Assembly: GCA_937921865.1 (NCBI GenBank)
Contig: CAKZWF010000004.1
Coordinates: 1 to 64,000, forward strand
Origin: an uncultured Pseudomonadales bacterium
GTDB lineage: Bacteria; Pseudomonadota; Gammaproteobacteria; Pseudomonadales; Azotimanducaceae
Direction of reading: 5' to 3'
Length of the DNA stretch: 64,000 bases
Part shown: positions 41,057-50,454 of the stretch, in pieces
Position numbering within the stretch: position 1 is the stretch's first letter
Layout of the letters: every line of letters starts with the position of its first letter
Translations under genes and position numbers: made by a program
Notes under the pieces: generated by a model
Database searches by the model: none
Seen by the model: only the letters and a program-made list of their open reading frames with translations
Told to the model about the DNA's origin: nothing

Positions 41057-41977
41057 GTGAAAACATTGATCGGGCGTCTTAACGACGGCCTGAATCGCAT
41101 TCTGCTCGGCAAAGACCAGCAGGTGAAGATGGCGCTGGCCTGTCTGTTCGCTCGTGGCCATCTGTTGATTGAAGACCTTCCTGGCATGGGTAAAACCCTG
41201 CTGTCCCATGCCCTTGCCAAAGCGCTGGGCCTGTCCTACAACCGTATCCAGTTCACCAGCGATGTGCTGCCTTCTGATGTGATTGGCACCTCGGTATTTG
41301 ATCGGGAGAGCGGGGATTTCCGCTTTGTGGAAGGCCCGCTGTTTGCTCAGGTGGTGCTCGCGGACGAAATCAATCGTGCAACCCCGAAGTCCCAGAGTGC
41401 TTTACTGGAAGCGATGGAAGAGCGTCAGGTGACGAGTGATGGTGTTACCAGACCGCTGCCAAAACCGTTTTTTGTTATTGCGACGCAGAATCCAGCGACG
41501 CAGACGGGAACCTTTCCCCTTCCGGAATCACAGCTCGATCGTTTTCTGATGCGCATTGAACTGGGGTACCCCGAACCTGATGCAGAAAGAGAATTGCTGA
41601 AGACAGGAGACCGACGTAAATCCCTTGAGCTGATGGATACCATCGCCAACCTCGAGGGACTGGAAAAAATTCAGCACGCGGTTGATGCGGTCAAGGTATC
41701 CGACCCGCTTATCGAGTACGTGCAACGGCTTGTCAGTCATACCCGTAGAGCAGGGGAGTTTGCTTTTGGCCTGTCGCCTCGAGGTGCGCTGGCTCTGCTT
41801 CAGAGTGCGCGAGCCTGGGCATTGATCTGCGATCGCGGCCATGTGGTACCCGAAGACGTGCAGGCAGTACTGCCAAGTGTGGTGGAACACCGGCTGCGCG
41901 AAGCTGCGGATTATGCCGGTCACGGCGGTGGCGCGCTGGCGCAAAAACTACTGACCAGCGTCGATGTCGTCGGTTGA
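41057..41977 (+). CDS. MoxR-type AAA+ ATPase
   Basis: A 306-residue MoxR ATPase when read from GTG 41057, one base after the purF stop. The track ORF from 41000 would overlap purF by 56 bp. Walker A is EDLPGMGKTLL, Walker B LADEINRATPKSQSALLEAMEE, and sensor 1 IATQNP. MoxR proteins act as chaperones for partner proteins encoded alongside. Here the next genes are DUF58 and a transglutaminase-like protein, a common trio of unknown function. Confidence 0.92.
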   Translation: MKTLIGRLNDGLNRILLGKDQQVKMALACLFARGHLLIEDLPGMGKTLLSHALAKALGLSYNRIQFTSDVLPSDVIGTSVFDRESGDFRFVEGPLFAQVVLADEINRATPKSQSALLEAMEERQVTSDGVTRPLPKPFFVIATQNPATQTGTFPLPESQLDRFLMRIELGYPEPDAERELLKTGDRRKSLELMDTIANLEGLEKIQHAVDAVKVSDPLIEYVQRLVSHTRRAGEFAFGLSPRGALALLQSARAWALICDRGHVVPEDVQAVLPSVVEHRLREAADYAGHGGGALAQKLLTSVDVVG

Positions 41978-42944
41978 TGGTAGAACGTTTCCGGAACGGA
42001 TAATTGGCAGTCGGTTCAGCGCCTGGCTGGATAAGCGGGTGCCGCCGAGTCCACAGATTACCCTCAGCCAGCGCAACATCTTCATATTCCCGACGCGGAC
42101 CGGTTTTGTTTTCTCGGGTTTACTGTTATTGCTGATTCTCGGTGCAGTGAACTATCAGGCCAGTCTGGTGTACGCGGTGGCGTTTCTCCTTGGCAGTCTG
42201 TTTCTGGTCACTATTCTCTACACTTTCCAGAACCTCTCCGGGTTGCAACTCGAACTCGTTAACGCACGTCCAGGTTTTGTGGGTGAAGATCTGGAATTTA
42301 CCGTTCGGGTGGTTCGACCTCAGGGAAAAAGCCGCGAAGGCATACAGCTCGGCTGGCCTAGCGGCATCATGCAGTGGGCGGAACTGCTCGACAAGGAAGC
42401 AGACACTGTCCGGCTCTATGTTGAAGCGCAGCGGCGTGGCTATCAGGATCCAGGAAGGCTGCTGGTGGAAACCTATTTCCCACTGGGACTGTTACGAGCC
42501 TGGACCTGGGTTGATCTGAATGCCCGGGCGCTCGTTTACCCGAAGCCGGTCTTTCAGGACTTTCCGATATCTCAACAGGGTCCGCGAGATGAAGGACAGC
42601 TGATTGATCCGTTTGGCAGTGAAGACTTTCGCGATATAAGAGAGTACCGGCCTGGGGATCCAACTAAACACATCATCTGGCGCTCTTATGCACGCTCTGA
42701 CGAGCTTATGGTTAAGCAGTATGCGAGTTTTGTAGAACCTCGGCTCTGGCTGAACCTGGATGATGTGTCCGGAGGCATTGAAGAAAAGCTCAGCCGGTTG
42801 ACGGGTATGGCATTGAAAGCCACCCGCCAGGATCGCGAATTCGGCCTGAAACTCGGCAATCTCAAGCTGTCGCCCGGGTTGGGAGACGCTCACCTGGAAA
42901 CTGTTCTGCGGGAACTGGCGCTTTATGGATTCACCGAAAGGTAA
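41964..42944 (+). CDS. DUF58 protein
   Basis: A 326-residue protein with two N-terminal membrane helices (FVFSGLLLLLILGAVN, VAFLLGSLFLVTILY) and the diagnostic DUF58 motif EYRPGDPTKHIIWRSYARSDEL in the C-terminal half. DUF58 proteins are frequent partners of MoxR ATPases. It overlaps both neighbours, supporting one operon. Molecular function is unknown. Confidence 0.92.
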   Translation: MSSVDGRTFPERIIGSRFSAWLDKRVPPSPQITLSQRNIFIFPTRTGFVFSGLLLLLILGAVNYQASLVYAVAFLLGSLFLVTILYTFQNLSGLQLELVNARPGFVGEDLEFTVRVVRPQGKSREGIQLGWPSGIMQWAELLDKEADTVRLYVEAQRRGYQDPGRLLVETYFPLGLLRAWTWVDLNARALVYPKPVFQDFPISQQGPRDEGQLIDPFGSEDFRDIREYRPGDPTKHIIWRSYARSDELMVKQYASFVEPRLWLNLDDVSGGIEEKLSRLTGMALKATRQDREFGLKLGNLKLSPGLGDAHLETVLRELALYGFTER

Positions 42945-44946
42945 AGCCGCGCTCGGGGTCGCTTATCAGATACCCCGAAACACACTGGCGCTGCTGATGA
43001 TTGCGCAGGTCGTGGTGATAGTGCCGTATTTACTGCACCTGTCGCCATGGCTGATTGCGGTAGGGCTTTTCTCCGGTTACTGGCGCACCCGGGTCTATCA
43101 GGGTGTGTGGGACTACCCCGGGCGGTTGGTGAAGGCCGTGCTGGTGGTCGCGTCGATTGCCGCAGTGGTACTCAGCGGTATAGAGGGCTTCAGTCTCGAA
43201 GCCGTGTCGTCACTTCTGATCATCGCTTTTGCGCTCAAGCTGATTGAGATGAAGAATCGTCGCGATGCTTATCTGGTGATATTTTTAAGCTACTTTGTCA
43301 TCGCGATTCAGTTTCTGTTTGACCAGTCGATTCTGATGGCGCTCTACGAGTTGGTTGCCATTGTCGTTGTGACGGCCGCGATGGTTGGCCTGAACCAACT
43401 GCATACTCAGGTCAGGCCGCTGGTGTCCTTGAAGCTGGCGGGAGCTCTGGTTGTTCAGGCTCTGCCGTTCACGATAGTCGTATTTCTGCTGTTTCCACGC
43501 ATTGCGCCACTCTGGTCGGTGCCGCTGCCCAATTCCTCGACAACGGGTATAAGTGATGAACTTACGCCCGGCGATATCGCGTCACTGACCCAGTCCGACG
43601 AACCGGCTTTCCGCGTGATTTTCGATGGCGAACGGCCTCCGTCCAGCGAACTCTACTGGCGTGGTCTGGTTTATTCAGAATTTGACCAGGGTACGTGGCG
43701 GGTGGGTCCCCGGCTGTTGCCGCAGGCGCCCCGAGTCTCGCTAGAAGACGGCTTGCGTTATGCGGTGCTGCTTGAGCCGACTTTCCGCAACTGGCTGTTT
43801 GCGCTCGATCTGGCGGAACCGGGAACCAATTCGGTCAGACCCACCCGGGATTTCCGGCTAGAAGCATCGGAGCCTGTTCTGTCGGTGTTTCGCTACGAGG
43901 TCCGCAGTGACCCTCGCGGTCTTCTGGACCCTGGCGTGTTGCCGGAATTCATCAGGATCCGGGAGACAGCGATAGATCCAACCAGCAATCCTCGGTTGAC
44001 CGAATTTGCGCGCTCTCTGTGGCAGCAGACAGGTTCTGCGGTTGCTTTCACCGAAGCCGTGCTCAGGTCCATTCGCCAGGAAGAGTACTTCTACACGCTG
44101 CAGCCGCCGACATACACCGGCGCCGGGACCATTGACCAGTTCTGGTTTGACGGTCGGGCGGGATTCTGTACCCACTATGCCGGCGCGCTGGTCTACATGC
44201 TGCGAGTGGCCGGTATTCCGGCTCGTATGGTTGGAGGCTATCAGGGCGGCGAGCTGAATCCGATTACCGGACATCTGATCATTCGGCAATATGACGCCCA
44301 TGCGTGGGCTGAAGTCTGGCAACCGGAAACCGGCTGGCAGCGGGTAGACCCCACTGCTGCGGTAGCGCCAGCGCGGATTGAACAGGGTCTGAGCGCTGCG
44401 CTGTCTGCGGCAGACCGTTCGTCGCTGTCGATCTTCAGCAATGCTCGTATTGGCGATTGGGCAATTGCCGGTTCGTTGCTGGAACTCATCGACAGCGTGG
44501 AGCTGCGCTGGAATCTCTGGGTGGTCGGTTTTGATGGCAATGTCCAGTCCGGATTGCTGAAATCTCTGTTGGGTGAACTGACGCCGGCTCGGGTCGGAAT
44601 GGCGATGCTGGGTGGCGGTGGTTTGAGTCTGATCGTGGTGCTGATAGTGCTGTTCTGGCGCCGCCGGACACTGCCCCGACATCCGGTAGAGCTTGCCTTC
44701 AGTCGCTTCGCGGCGCGACTGGCCGCGCAGGGTTACCCGCGACGTCCGGAAGAATCTCCGTCCGGATTTGTTACCCGCATCGCAAGTCAGGTGGGTCTGA
44801 GCGATGCTCAGGTTGGCGGGGTCATCGCTGAACTGGATACGCTTCTGTACAATCCAAGTGTCGCGTGGGGAAATGCGGAACTCAAGCAGTTGAAGCGCCA
44901 GCTCAGGCGGCTGCAATTCCGCCTGGCGTTCGGCGCTACCCGCTGA
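42925..44946 (+). CDS. transglutaminase-like membrane protein (TgpA type)
   Basis: A 673-residue protein with several N-terminal membrane helices (DUF3488 region), a periplasmic transglutaminase fold, one more helix (MLGGGGLSLIVVLIVLFW) and a cytoplasmic DUF4129-like tail. The catalytic Cys is in GRAGFCTHYAGALVYMLR and the His in YDAHAWAEVW, followed by an Asp in RVDPTAAV, so the Cys-His-Asp triad is intact. The Pseudomonas homolog TgpA is reported as essential, with periplasmic activity. It overlaps the DUF58 gene by 20 bp. Confidence 0.92.
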   Translation: MDSPKGKAALGVAYQIPRNTLALLMIAQVVVIVPYLLHLSPWLIAVGLFSGYWRTRVYQGVWDYPGRLVKAVLVVASIAAVVLSGIEGFSLEAVSSLLIIAFALKLIEMKNRRDAYLVIFLSYFVIAIQFLFDQSILMALYELVAIVVVTAAMVGLNQLHTQVRPLVSLKLAGALVVQALPFTIVVFLLFPRIAPLWSVPLPNSSTTGISDELTPGDIASLTQSDEPAFRVIFDGERPPSSELYWRGLVYSEFDQGTWRVGPRLLPQAPRVSLEDGLRYAVLLEPTFRNWLFALDLAEPGTNSVRPTRDFRLEASEPVLSVFRYEVRSDPRGLLDPGVLPEFIRIRETAIDPTSNPRLTEFARSLWQQTGSAVAFTEAVLRSIRQEEYFYTLQPPTYTGAGTIDQFWFDGRAGFCTHYAGALVYMLRVAGIPARMVGGYQGGELNPITGHLIIRQYDAHAWAEVWQPETGWQRVDPTAAVAPARIEQGLSAALSAADRSSLSIFSNARIGDWAIAGSLLELIDSVELRWNLWVVGFDGNVQSGLLKSLLGELTPARVGMAMLGGGGLSLIVVLIVLFWRRRTLPRHPVELAFSRFAARLAAQGYPRRPEESPSGFVTRIASQVGLSDAQVGGVIAELDTLLYNPSVAWGNAELKQLKRQLRRLQFRLAFGATR

Positions 44947-44972
44947 ATCATCCACAAAGCTGGAGAGGTAAC

Positions 44973-45413
44973 TTGGCTGCGCTCAAACGGACGCCCTGTG
45001 TGGGCATCTGTTCCACAACCTACGGAGATCTGGTCTGCCGAGGCTGCAAACGCTTTGCTCACGAAATCATTGCCTGGAACGGTTTTGACGAAGATCAGAG
45101 GGAGCGGGTCTGGCAGCGGCTTTACAGCCTCCTCGACGGGGCGGTTGCCAGTCATCTGCAGGTGGTCGACGAGCAGGTTCTGCAGAACCTTGCTGAGGAA
45201 CTGCGCGTGCTCGATCGGGCAGACCTTTCTATCGAGACACTGGCCTTTGAAGTCCTGCGTCGCTGCGCGCGGCGCGGTCAGCCGCTGCAGTCTATGGGTC
45301 TGGCGAGTGAGCTGAGTCGCTCCCCTGAGTCGCTCCTCGAAGCGATCGAGCAGGAATACTTCAAGCGCTCTGTGGCACGCTTTGAACATGATTTCCGGAC
45401 GCTCGCCAAATGA
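44973..45413 (+). CDS. DUF1289 domain protein
   Basis: A 146-residue protein starting at TTG 44973 behind GGAGAGG. The longer track ORF overlaps the previous gene and adds non-conserved sequence. The N-terminal segment TPCVGICSTTYGDLVCRGCKRF, with four cysteines, is the DUF1289 signature, probably a metal site. The C-terminal 90 residues are helical and not recognised. The stop overlaps the miaE start (ATGA). Confidence 0.82.
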   Translation: MAALKRTPCVGICSTTYGDLVCRGCKRFAHEIIAWNGFDEDQRERVWQRLYSLLDGAVASHLQVVDEQVLQNLAEELRVLDRADLSIETLAFEVLRRCARRGQPLQSMGLASELSRSPESLLEAIEQEYFKRSVARFEHDFRTLAK

Positions 45414-46105
45414 CGCCGTTAACAACCGGTGAGGAAACCAGAGACGTTCGGCGAGTGCTGGAGTTTCTGAACTGCGAAACCCCCGAACAGTGGTATGTCG
45501 CGGCGCCGGACAACGTGAATCTGCTGCTCATTGATCACGCAAACTGCGAAAAGAAGGCGGCCGGTACCGCCTTGAGCCTGCTGTATCGGTATGTCGACCG
45601 TCCGGAACTGCTGCAGATCTGCTCCCGGCTGGCACGTGAGGAGTTGAGGCATTTCGAGCAGGTCCATGCCCTGATTGGTGAGCGCGGTATCGACTATAAA
45701 CACATCAGTTCGAGCCGCTACGCAGCCGGACTGCGCCGCTGTGTGCGAACCACTGAGCCGGAACGTCTAGTTGATACGCTGTTGGTGGCTGCTGTGGTCG
45801 AAGCCCGCAGTTGTGAAAGGTTTCTGGGTTTGTGCCGGGTACTCGATGATGAACTGGCAGCCTTCTATCGGCGCCTGCTGGCATCAGAAGCCCGCCACTT
45901 CCAGCAGTATCTGTCTCTGGCGCAGATGTATGCCACCGCTCCATTCGATGACAAACTCGCAGAGTTGCTGACTATAGATGCGCAGCTCGTGCTTGAGGCG
46001 GACGAAGAATTCCGTTTCCACAGCGGTCCGGTGTTGACGTTGCCACTCACGCCCGATGCGGCAGGCAAAAACACTCCAGCTGAAACTGTCCGGCACGTCG
46101 TCTGA
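45410..46105 (+). CDS. miaE: tRNA-(ms2io6A)-hydroxylase MiaE
   Basis: Diiron enzyme that hydroxylates the isopentenyl group of ms2i6A37 in tRNA. It is a four-helix-bundle protein; metal ligands fit DHANCEKKAAG, REELRHFEQVHAL, VEARSCERF and ASEARHFQQY. Length is 231 residues. Its 3' 59 bp overlap the 3' end of convergent lpxH. Confidence 0.93.
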   Translation: MTPLTTGEETRDVRRVLEFLNCETPEQWYVAAPDNVNLLLIDHANCEKKAAGTALSLLYRYVDRPELLQICSRLAREELRHFEQVHALIGERGIDYKHISSSRYAAGLRRCVRTTEPERLVDTLLVAAVVEARSCERFLGLCRVLDDELAAFYRRLLASEARHFQQYLSLAQMYATAPFDDKLAELLTIDAQLVLEADEEFRFHSGPVLTLPLTPDAAGKNTPAETVRHVV

Positions 46106-46754
46106 GCAGCCAGCCGCAGCGCTCCCACGCCCCCAGCACATATCGGGTACCCCAGTCGTGGTGATAGACACCCGGACGATGGGTATGACCGTGGATAAGA
46201 ATTGAGGCACCCGTCCGGCGCATGACGCGCGCAACCTCGTTCTCATTAACGTCCATGATGTTGGCCGCTTTGTTAGCATTTGCGGCACGGCTCTGGGAGC
46301 GCATGGTGAGTGCCAGCGCGCGCCTGTCGCTGAGCGACTGGGATAGAATCTGCGTCTGCCAAGCACTGGATCTGAACATTGCTCTGACGTTCTGGTATTT
46401 GTCGTCGTCGGTGCAGAATGCGTCGCCATGCGCCAGTAGAGTACGCTGATCAATCAGCGTCGGATCGCTGAGTAGCGCAGCGCGGCTGAGTTCGCAGAAC
46501 TGTGAACCAAACAGAAAATCCCGGTTGCCATGCATGATGAAAACCGGACAGTGCTCAGCGGTCTCTGCCAGGAGGCTGATCAGCGCCTGGGCGAGCGGAC
46601 CGTCGTCATCGTCGCCGACCCAGACTTCCACCAGGTCACCAAGAAAGTAGATTGCATTGCAGCGGTCACGCTCAGCCTGCAGCAGAGCGCGCAAACCTGA
46701 AAACGCTCTGGAGTGTTCACTCTCCAGGTGGAGATCGGACAGAAACAGCTGCAT
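46047..46754 (-). CDS. lpxH: UDP-2,3-diacylglucosamine hydrolase
   Basis: Makes lipid X in lipid A synthesis. The metallophosphatase motifs are all present: FLSDLHLE, GDLVEVWVGDDD, HGNRDF, LAHGDAFCTDD and HGHTHRPG. ATG 46754 ([11 protein letters not shown]) gives 235 residues and shares one base with the folD stop; the track ORF extends 35 residues upstream into folD. It lies at the end of a folD-lpxH unit. Confidence 0.95.
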   Translation of the reverse strand: MQLFLSDLHLESEHSRAFSGLRALLQAERDRCNAIYFLGDLVEVWVGDDDDGPLAQALISLLAETAEHCPVFIMHGNRDFLFGSQFCELSRAALLSDPTLIDQRTLLAHGDAFCTDDDKYQNVRAMFRSSAWQTQILSQSLSDRRALALTMRSQSRAANANKAANIMDVNENEVARVMRRTGASILIHGHTHRPGVYHHDWGTRYVLGAWERCGWLLRRRAGQFQLECFCLPHRA

Positions 46755-47620
46755 CAGGGCAGGGTGTTGGCAAATTCTCCCTCGGCAACCGCCAGGGTGT
46801 TCTGCAACATTGCCACGCGGGTCATTGGACCCACGCCTCCGGGCACCGGCGTAATCCACGCCGCCCGCTTAACCGCGGCGTCGAAGTCAACGTCGCCGTG
46901 GAGTTTACCGTCTTCGCCCCGGGTGATTCCGACGTCGATGACAATGGCTCCCGGCTTGATCCAGTCTCCCGGGACCAGGCCGGGTTTGCCAACTGCACTT
47001 ACCACTAGATCGGCTGATCTGACCCGACTTGCCGTGTCCCGGGTAAATTTGTGCGCGGTGGTTACCGTGCACCCGGCAAGGAGCAGTTCCAGCCCCATCG
47101 GTCTGCCGACATGATTGGAAGCACCTATCACAGTGGCATCCAGACCGCGCAGATTTACGCCAGTGAACTCCAGCAGGCTCATGATGCCTTTGGGCGTGCA
47201 GGAACGTATAGTCGGCCGTCGAACGACGAGCCTGCCGACGTTGAAAGGATGAAAACCGTCAACGTCTTTGCCTGGATCGATCACGTCAATGATGCGCCCT
47301 TCGTCGATGTGCTCAGGCAGTGGTGATTGCACCAGAATGCCGTCGATGCGCGGATCCCCATTCAGTGTTGCAATATGGGCTTCCAGGTCCTGCTGGCTGA
47401 TGTTGCTCGACAGGTGCTGAAAATTGGAGTGATAACCGATCTCCTCACAATCCCGGCGCTTACCTTTCACGTAGATTTCTGACGCCGGGTCGTTGCCAAC
47501 CAGAATCACGGCCAGCCCCGGGACCCTGAGGTTCTTATTGATGCGCTCATTGACGCGTTGCCGCAGTTCCTGGCGCAGCGACTTGGCAAGGGCATTGCCG
47601 TCGAGAATTTTTGCTGTCAT
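46754..47620 (-). CDS. folD: methylenetetrahydrofolate dehydrogenase/cyclohydrolase
   Basis: Bifunctional one-carbon enzyme. [24 protein letters not shown] carries the catalytic Tyr and Lys; QSPLPEHI and the NADP-site [17 protein letters not shown], then [10 protein letters not shown], complete the signature. At 288 residues it is full length. It is upstream of lpxH on the minus strand and divergent from the tRNA cluster. Confidence 0.96.
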   Translation of the reverse strand: MTAKILDGNALAKSLRQELRQRVNERINKNLRVPGLAVILVGNDPASEIYVKGKRRDCEEIGYHSNFQHLSSNISQQDLEAHIATLNGDPRIDGILVQSPLPEHIDEGRIIDVIDPGKDVDGFHPFNVGRLVVRRPTIRSCTPKGIMSLLEFTGVNLRGLDATVIGASNHVGRPMGLELLLAGCTVTTAHKFTRDTASRVRSADLVVSAVGKPGLVPGDWIKPGAIVIDVGITRGEDGKLHGDVDFDAAVKRAAWITPVPGGVGPMTRVAMLQNTLAVAEGEFANTLP

Positions 47621-47705
47621 CTAGGTTCCGCCGTGCCGATCTCAGGCGGGCATTCTACATTGATCGAGATCCATGGGGCGAAGCTGCAGGATTAGCAATC
47701 GGCGT

Positions 47706-47734
47706 TTGACGCCTCAGTAGCGCCTAAGTATCAT
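47706..47734 (+). promoter_or_regulatory. sigma-70 promoter of the tRNA cluster
   Basis: TTGACG and TATCAT are exactly 17 bp apart, ending 19 bp before tRNA-Pro. The GC-rich stretch CGCGCGG right after the -10 box is typical of stringently controlled stable-RNA promoters. Confidence 0.8.
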
Positions 47735-47753
47735 CGCGCGGCTTTGGCGCCGT

Positions 47754-47830
47754 CGGGGTATAGCGCAGTCTGGTAGCGCGCCTGCTTTGGGAGCAGGATG
47801 TCGGGAGTTCGAATCTCTCTACCCCGACCA
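47754..47830 (+). tRNA. tRNA-Pro (TGG)
   Basis: 77 nt with CGGGGTA/TACCCCG acceptor stem, anticodon stem CCTGC/GCAGG with loop TTTGGGA (anticodon TGG), T loop GTTCGAATC and encoded CCA. Confidence 0.96.
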
Positions 47831-47840
47831 ATTTTTCGTT

Positions 47841-47917
47841 GCGCCCGTAGCTCAACTGGATAGAGCATCGGCCTTCTAAGCCGGCGGTTGAAGGTTCGAG
47901 TCCTTCCGGGCGTACCA
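47841..47917 (+). tRNA. tRNA-Arg (TCT)
   Basis: 77 nt with GCGCCCG/CGGGCGT acceptor stem, anticodon loop CTTCTAA (anticodon TCT), T loop GTTCGAGTC and encoded CCA. It is 10 bp after tRNA-Pro, so the two share a transcript. Confidence 0.96.
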
Positions 47918-48077
47918 GGCTTGCAGTGCTCAGGGACAGGTTGTTGCGATCAGTGTTTGCAAAACGAAAAGGTGGCAACGAACAGAGCAATCGCCAACAG
48001 CAAAGAGACAGTAAAAAACTGGCCGCTAGTGAAAGTGGTCGTGAAGAGTGAACGCAACAGGTTTCACAGGTTCCAAT

Positions 48078-48154
48078 GGTGGGCGTAGCTCAGTTGGTAG
48101 AGCTCCGGGTTGTGATCCCGGCGGTCGTGGGTTCAAGCCCCATCGTCCACCCCA
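48078..48154 (+). tRNA. tRNA-His (GTG)
   Basis: 77 nt, with the extra G at position -1 encoded opposite C73, as required for histidyl-tRNA synthetase. The anticodon stem CCGGG/CCCGG has loop TTGTGAT (anticodon GTG) and CCA is encoded. It lies 160 bp after tRNA-Arg; nothing is seen between. Confidence 0.96.
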
Positions 48155-48297
48155 TTTTACCTGTCGGGGTTGAATAGGCCTCGACACCAGCGCTCCGGAG
48201 CATTGAAGCTCCTGACAACTGCGCGGCTTAATCCGTGCGCGTAAACATGCAAGCTTCGATAAACACCTAACCAAGCAGCAACAACAGAATAGTATTC

Positions 48298-49704
48298 ATG
48301 CAGATATCGATTGAAATTACCAATGGCCTGGAGCGGCGACTGACCATCTCTCTGCCTTCCGAACAATTTGAACAGCAGATCAGCGAACGCCTGGGGAAAG
48401 CGGCGCAATCGATCCGGCTGCCCGGATTCCGTCCTGGCAAGATCCCCATGAAAGAAGTTCGCCGCCGATATGGCCCAGCTGTGCGTGCGGAAGTTGCCGG
48501 TGAACTGATGCAATCGAGTTTTGTTGAAGCAATTGGCAAAGAATCATTGTCACCAGCGGGTTCTCCAACTCTTGATGTAGTCAAGATGGATCCGGGTATA
48601 GATTTCGAATTCACCGCTACCTTCGAAGTCTTCCCGAACGTGGAATTGACTGATCTTTCCAAACTGCAGATCAAGCGACCACAGGCCCAGATTACCGACG
48701 CTGATCTGGAACAGATGATCGAACGGCTGCGCGAACAGCGCACCGAGCATGTCGCGGTCGAACGTGCCGCCGCGGAAGGTGATCAGGTCACGGTCGATTT
48801 TGTCGGTACTTTGGATGGTGAAACATTTGATGGCGGCAGCGGTGAAGGGGTGTCCTTTGTTGTTGGCGCTGGCCAGATGATCGAGGACTTCGACAGCGCG
48901 GTCAGAGGCATGTCCAGTGGTGAAGAGAAGGAATTTCCTGCTACGTTCCCGGATGACTATAACGCCGAGCATCTGCAGGGAAAGACTGCGACTTTCACTA
49001 TTACTGTCAAGGAAGTTGCGGAATCGAAGCGGCCTGAGCTGGATGACGAGTTCTTCAAAGCATTCGGTGTCGAGGAGGGCGGCGAAGAGGCCTTCCGTAA
49101 GGATGTGCGCGAGAACATGCAGCGGGAGATGGACGGTGCCGCCAGAAACCAGCTGAAGAGTCAGGTGATGGATCAGCTGCACGCCAACCATACTGTGCAG
49201 TTGCCCGGCGTGGTCGTCAGCAATGAAATACAGGCCTTGAAGCAGCAGATGCTGCAGCAGTTTCAGATGTACGGTCAGCAGGGCAATGCAGACCAGATAG
49301 ATCTGCCGGATGATCTGTTCACGGAACAGGCGGAGAGGCGGGTGGCGGTTGGGCTTATAGTCAACGAAATTGTCTCAAAAGCAGATCTGAGTGCAGATCC
49401 GGAGCGGGTCAAACAACGCATCGAAGAGATGGCATCGGGATATGCTGAGCCTGCGCAGGTGATAAATTACTACATGAGTAACGCCGAGCAGCGGCAGCAG
49501 ATCGAAATGGCGGTGCTTGAAGATCAGGTCGTGGATCACATTCTCGATCAGGCCAGTATCGAGGAAGTTGTCAGCAACTATAATGATGTCATCAGTGGAC
49601 AGGCGATAGCGCCAGAACAGACTGACGAAGATTTGACGGCCGATGTGGATACTGGCGAAGGTGAAACCGCGGATGCGGCTTCAGAGGCCTCGGATAAGGC
49701 CTGA
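48298..49704 (+). CDS. tig: trigger factor
   Basis: Ribosome-bound chaperone and peptidyl-prolyl isomerase. The ribosome-binding signature is in LPGFRPGKIPMKEVRRRYG at about residues 40-58; the FKBP-type domain has DQVTVDFVGTLDGETFDGG; a long helical C-terminal domain follows. At 468 residues it is slightly longer than E. coli Tig, the extra being an acidic Ala/Glu-rich tail. It leads the tig-clpP-clpX-lon-hupB block. Confidence 0.96.
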   Translation: MQISIEITNGLERRLTISLPSEQFEQQISERLGKAAQSIRLPGFRPGKIPMKEVRRRYGPAVRAEVAGELMQSSFVEAIGKESLSPAGSPTLDVVKMDPGIDFEFTATFEVFPNVELTDLSKLQIKRPQAQITDADLEQMIERLREQRTEHVAVERAAAEGDQVTVDFVGTLDGETFDGGSGEGVSFVVGAGQMIEDFDSAVRGMSSGEEKEFPATFPDDYNAEHLQGKTATFTITVKEVAESKRPELDDEFFKAFGVEEGGEEAFRKDVRENMQREMDGAARNQLKSQVMDQLHANHTVQLPGVVVSNEIQALKQQMLQQFQMYGQQGNADQIDLPDDLFTEQAERRVAVGLIVNEIVSKADLSADPERVKQRIEEMASGYAEPAQVINYYMSNAEQRQQIEMAVLEDQVVDHILDQASIEEVVSNYNDVISGQAIAPEQTDEDLTADVDTGEGETADAASEASDKA

Positions 49705-49724
49705 GAGTCAGCGATTAGAGAGCC

Positions 49725-49760
49725 CCTTTTTACGCGTCCCTGAAGACCTGGGCGCGTAAA
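49725..49760 (+). promoter_or_regulatory. tig-clpP intergenic hairpin
   Basis: TTTACGCG at 49729-49736 pairs with CGCGTAAA at 49753-49760, and inner CCC/GGG extends it. There is no T-run after it on the plus strand, so it may be a processing or attenuation structure, not a simple terminator. Confidence 0.5.
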
Positions 49761-49812
49761 GACAGAGGGGGGCGAACAAGGTTTAATAGACGCCTACCTA
49801 ACGGAGCGCTTA

Positions 49813-50454
49813 ATGAAAGACCCCTATCTTCCGGAAATCAGCAATCTGAACCTCGTGCCGACGGTTATTGAACAGTCGGCGCGCGGTGAGCGGGCATTCG
49901 ATATTTTTTCCCGGCTACTGAAAGATCGAATTATTTTTCTGGTGGGCCCGGTTGAGGACCATGTTGCCAACCTCGTTGTGGCGCAACTGTTGTTCCTGGA
50001 GTCGGAAAACCCCGACAAAGACATCCATCTTTACATTAATTCGCCGGGCGGCTCTGTCACCGCGGGCTTGTCGATCTACGACACCATGCAGTTTGTACGC
50101 TGTGATATCAGCACCATGTGCATTGGCCAGGCAGCGAGCATGGGCTCGTTTCTGTTGGCTGCAGGTGCGGCTGGCAAGCGTTACGCACTGCCGAATGCGC
50201 GAATGATGATTCATCAGCCCTCGGGCGGATCGCGTGGTGTTGCTGCGGACATCGAGATCCAGGCGCAGGAAATACTGCTGATTAGAGAACAGCTGAATAG
50301 CCTGCTGGCAAGCCATACCGGTCAAACAGCAGAGCGGATCGCTGAAGACACTGACCGGGACTACTGGATGAGCGCAGACGCCGCCCAGGAATACGGATTG
50401 ATCGACCTTGTTCAGCGTCCCCGAAAACCGCTGGCTGAGGCCCCCAGCGAGTAA
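49813..50454 (+). CDS. clpP: ATP-dependent Clp protease proteolytic subunit
   Basis: Tetradecameric serine protease. The catalytic Ser is in [16 protein letters not shown], the His in [11 protein letters not shown], and the Asp in the following helix-rich region (DTDRDYWM). Length is 213 residues with a short N-terminal propeptide region. ATG 49813 follows ACGGAGCG. Confidence 0.97.
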   Translation: MKDPYLPEISNLNLVPTVIEQSARGERAFDIFSRLLKDRIIFLVGPVEDHVANLVVAQLLFLESENPDKDIHLYINSPGGSVTAGLSIYDTMQFVRCDISTMCIGQAASMGSFLLAAGAAGKRYALPNARMMIHQPSGGSRGVAADIEIQAQEILLIREQLNSLLASHTGQTAERIAEDTDRDYWMSADAAQEYGLIDLVQRPRKPLAEAPSE

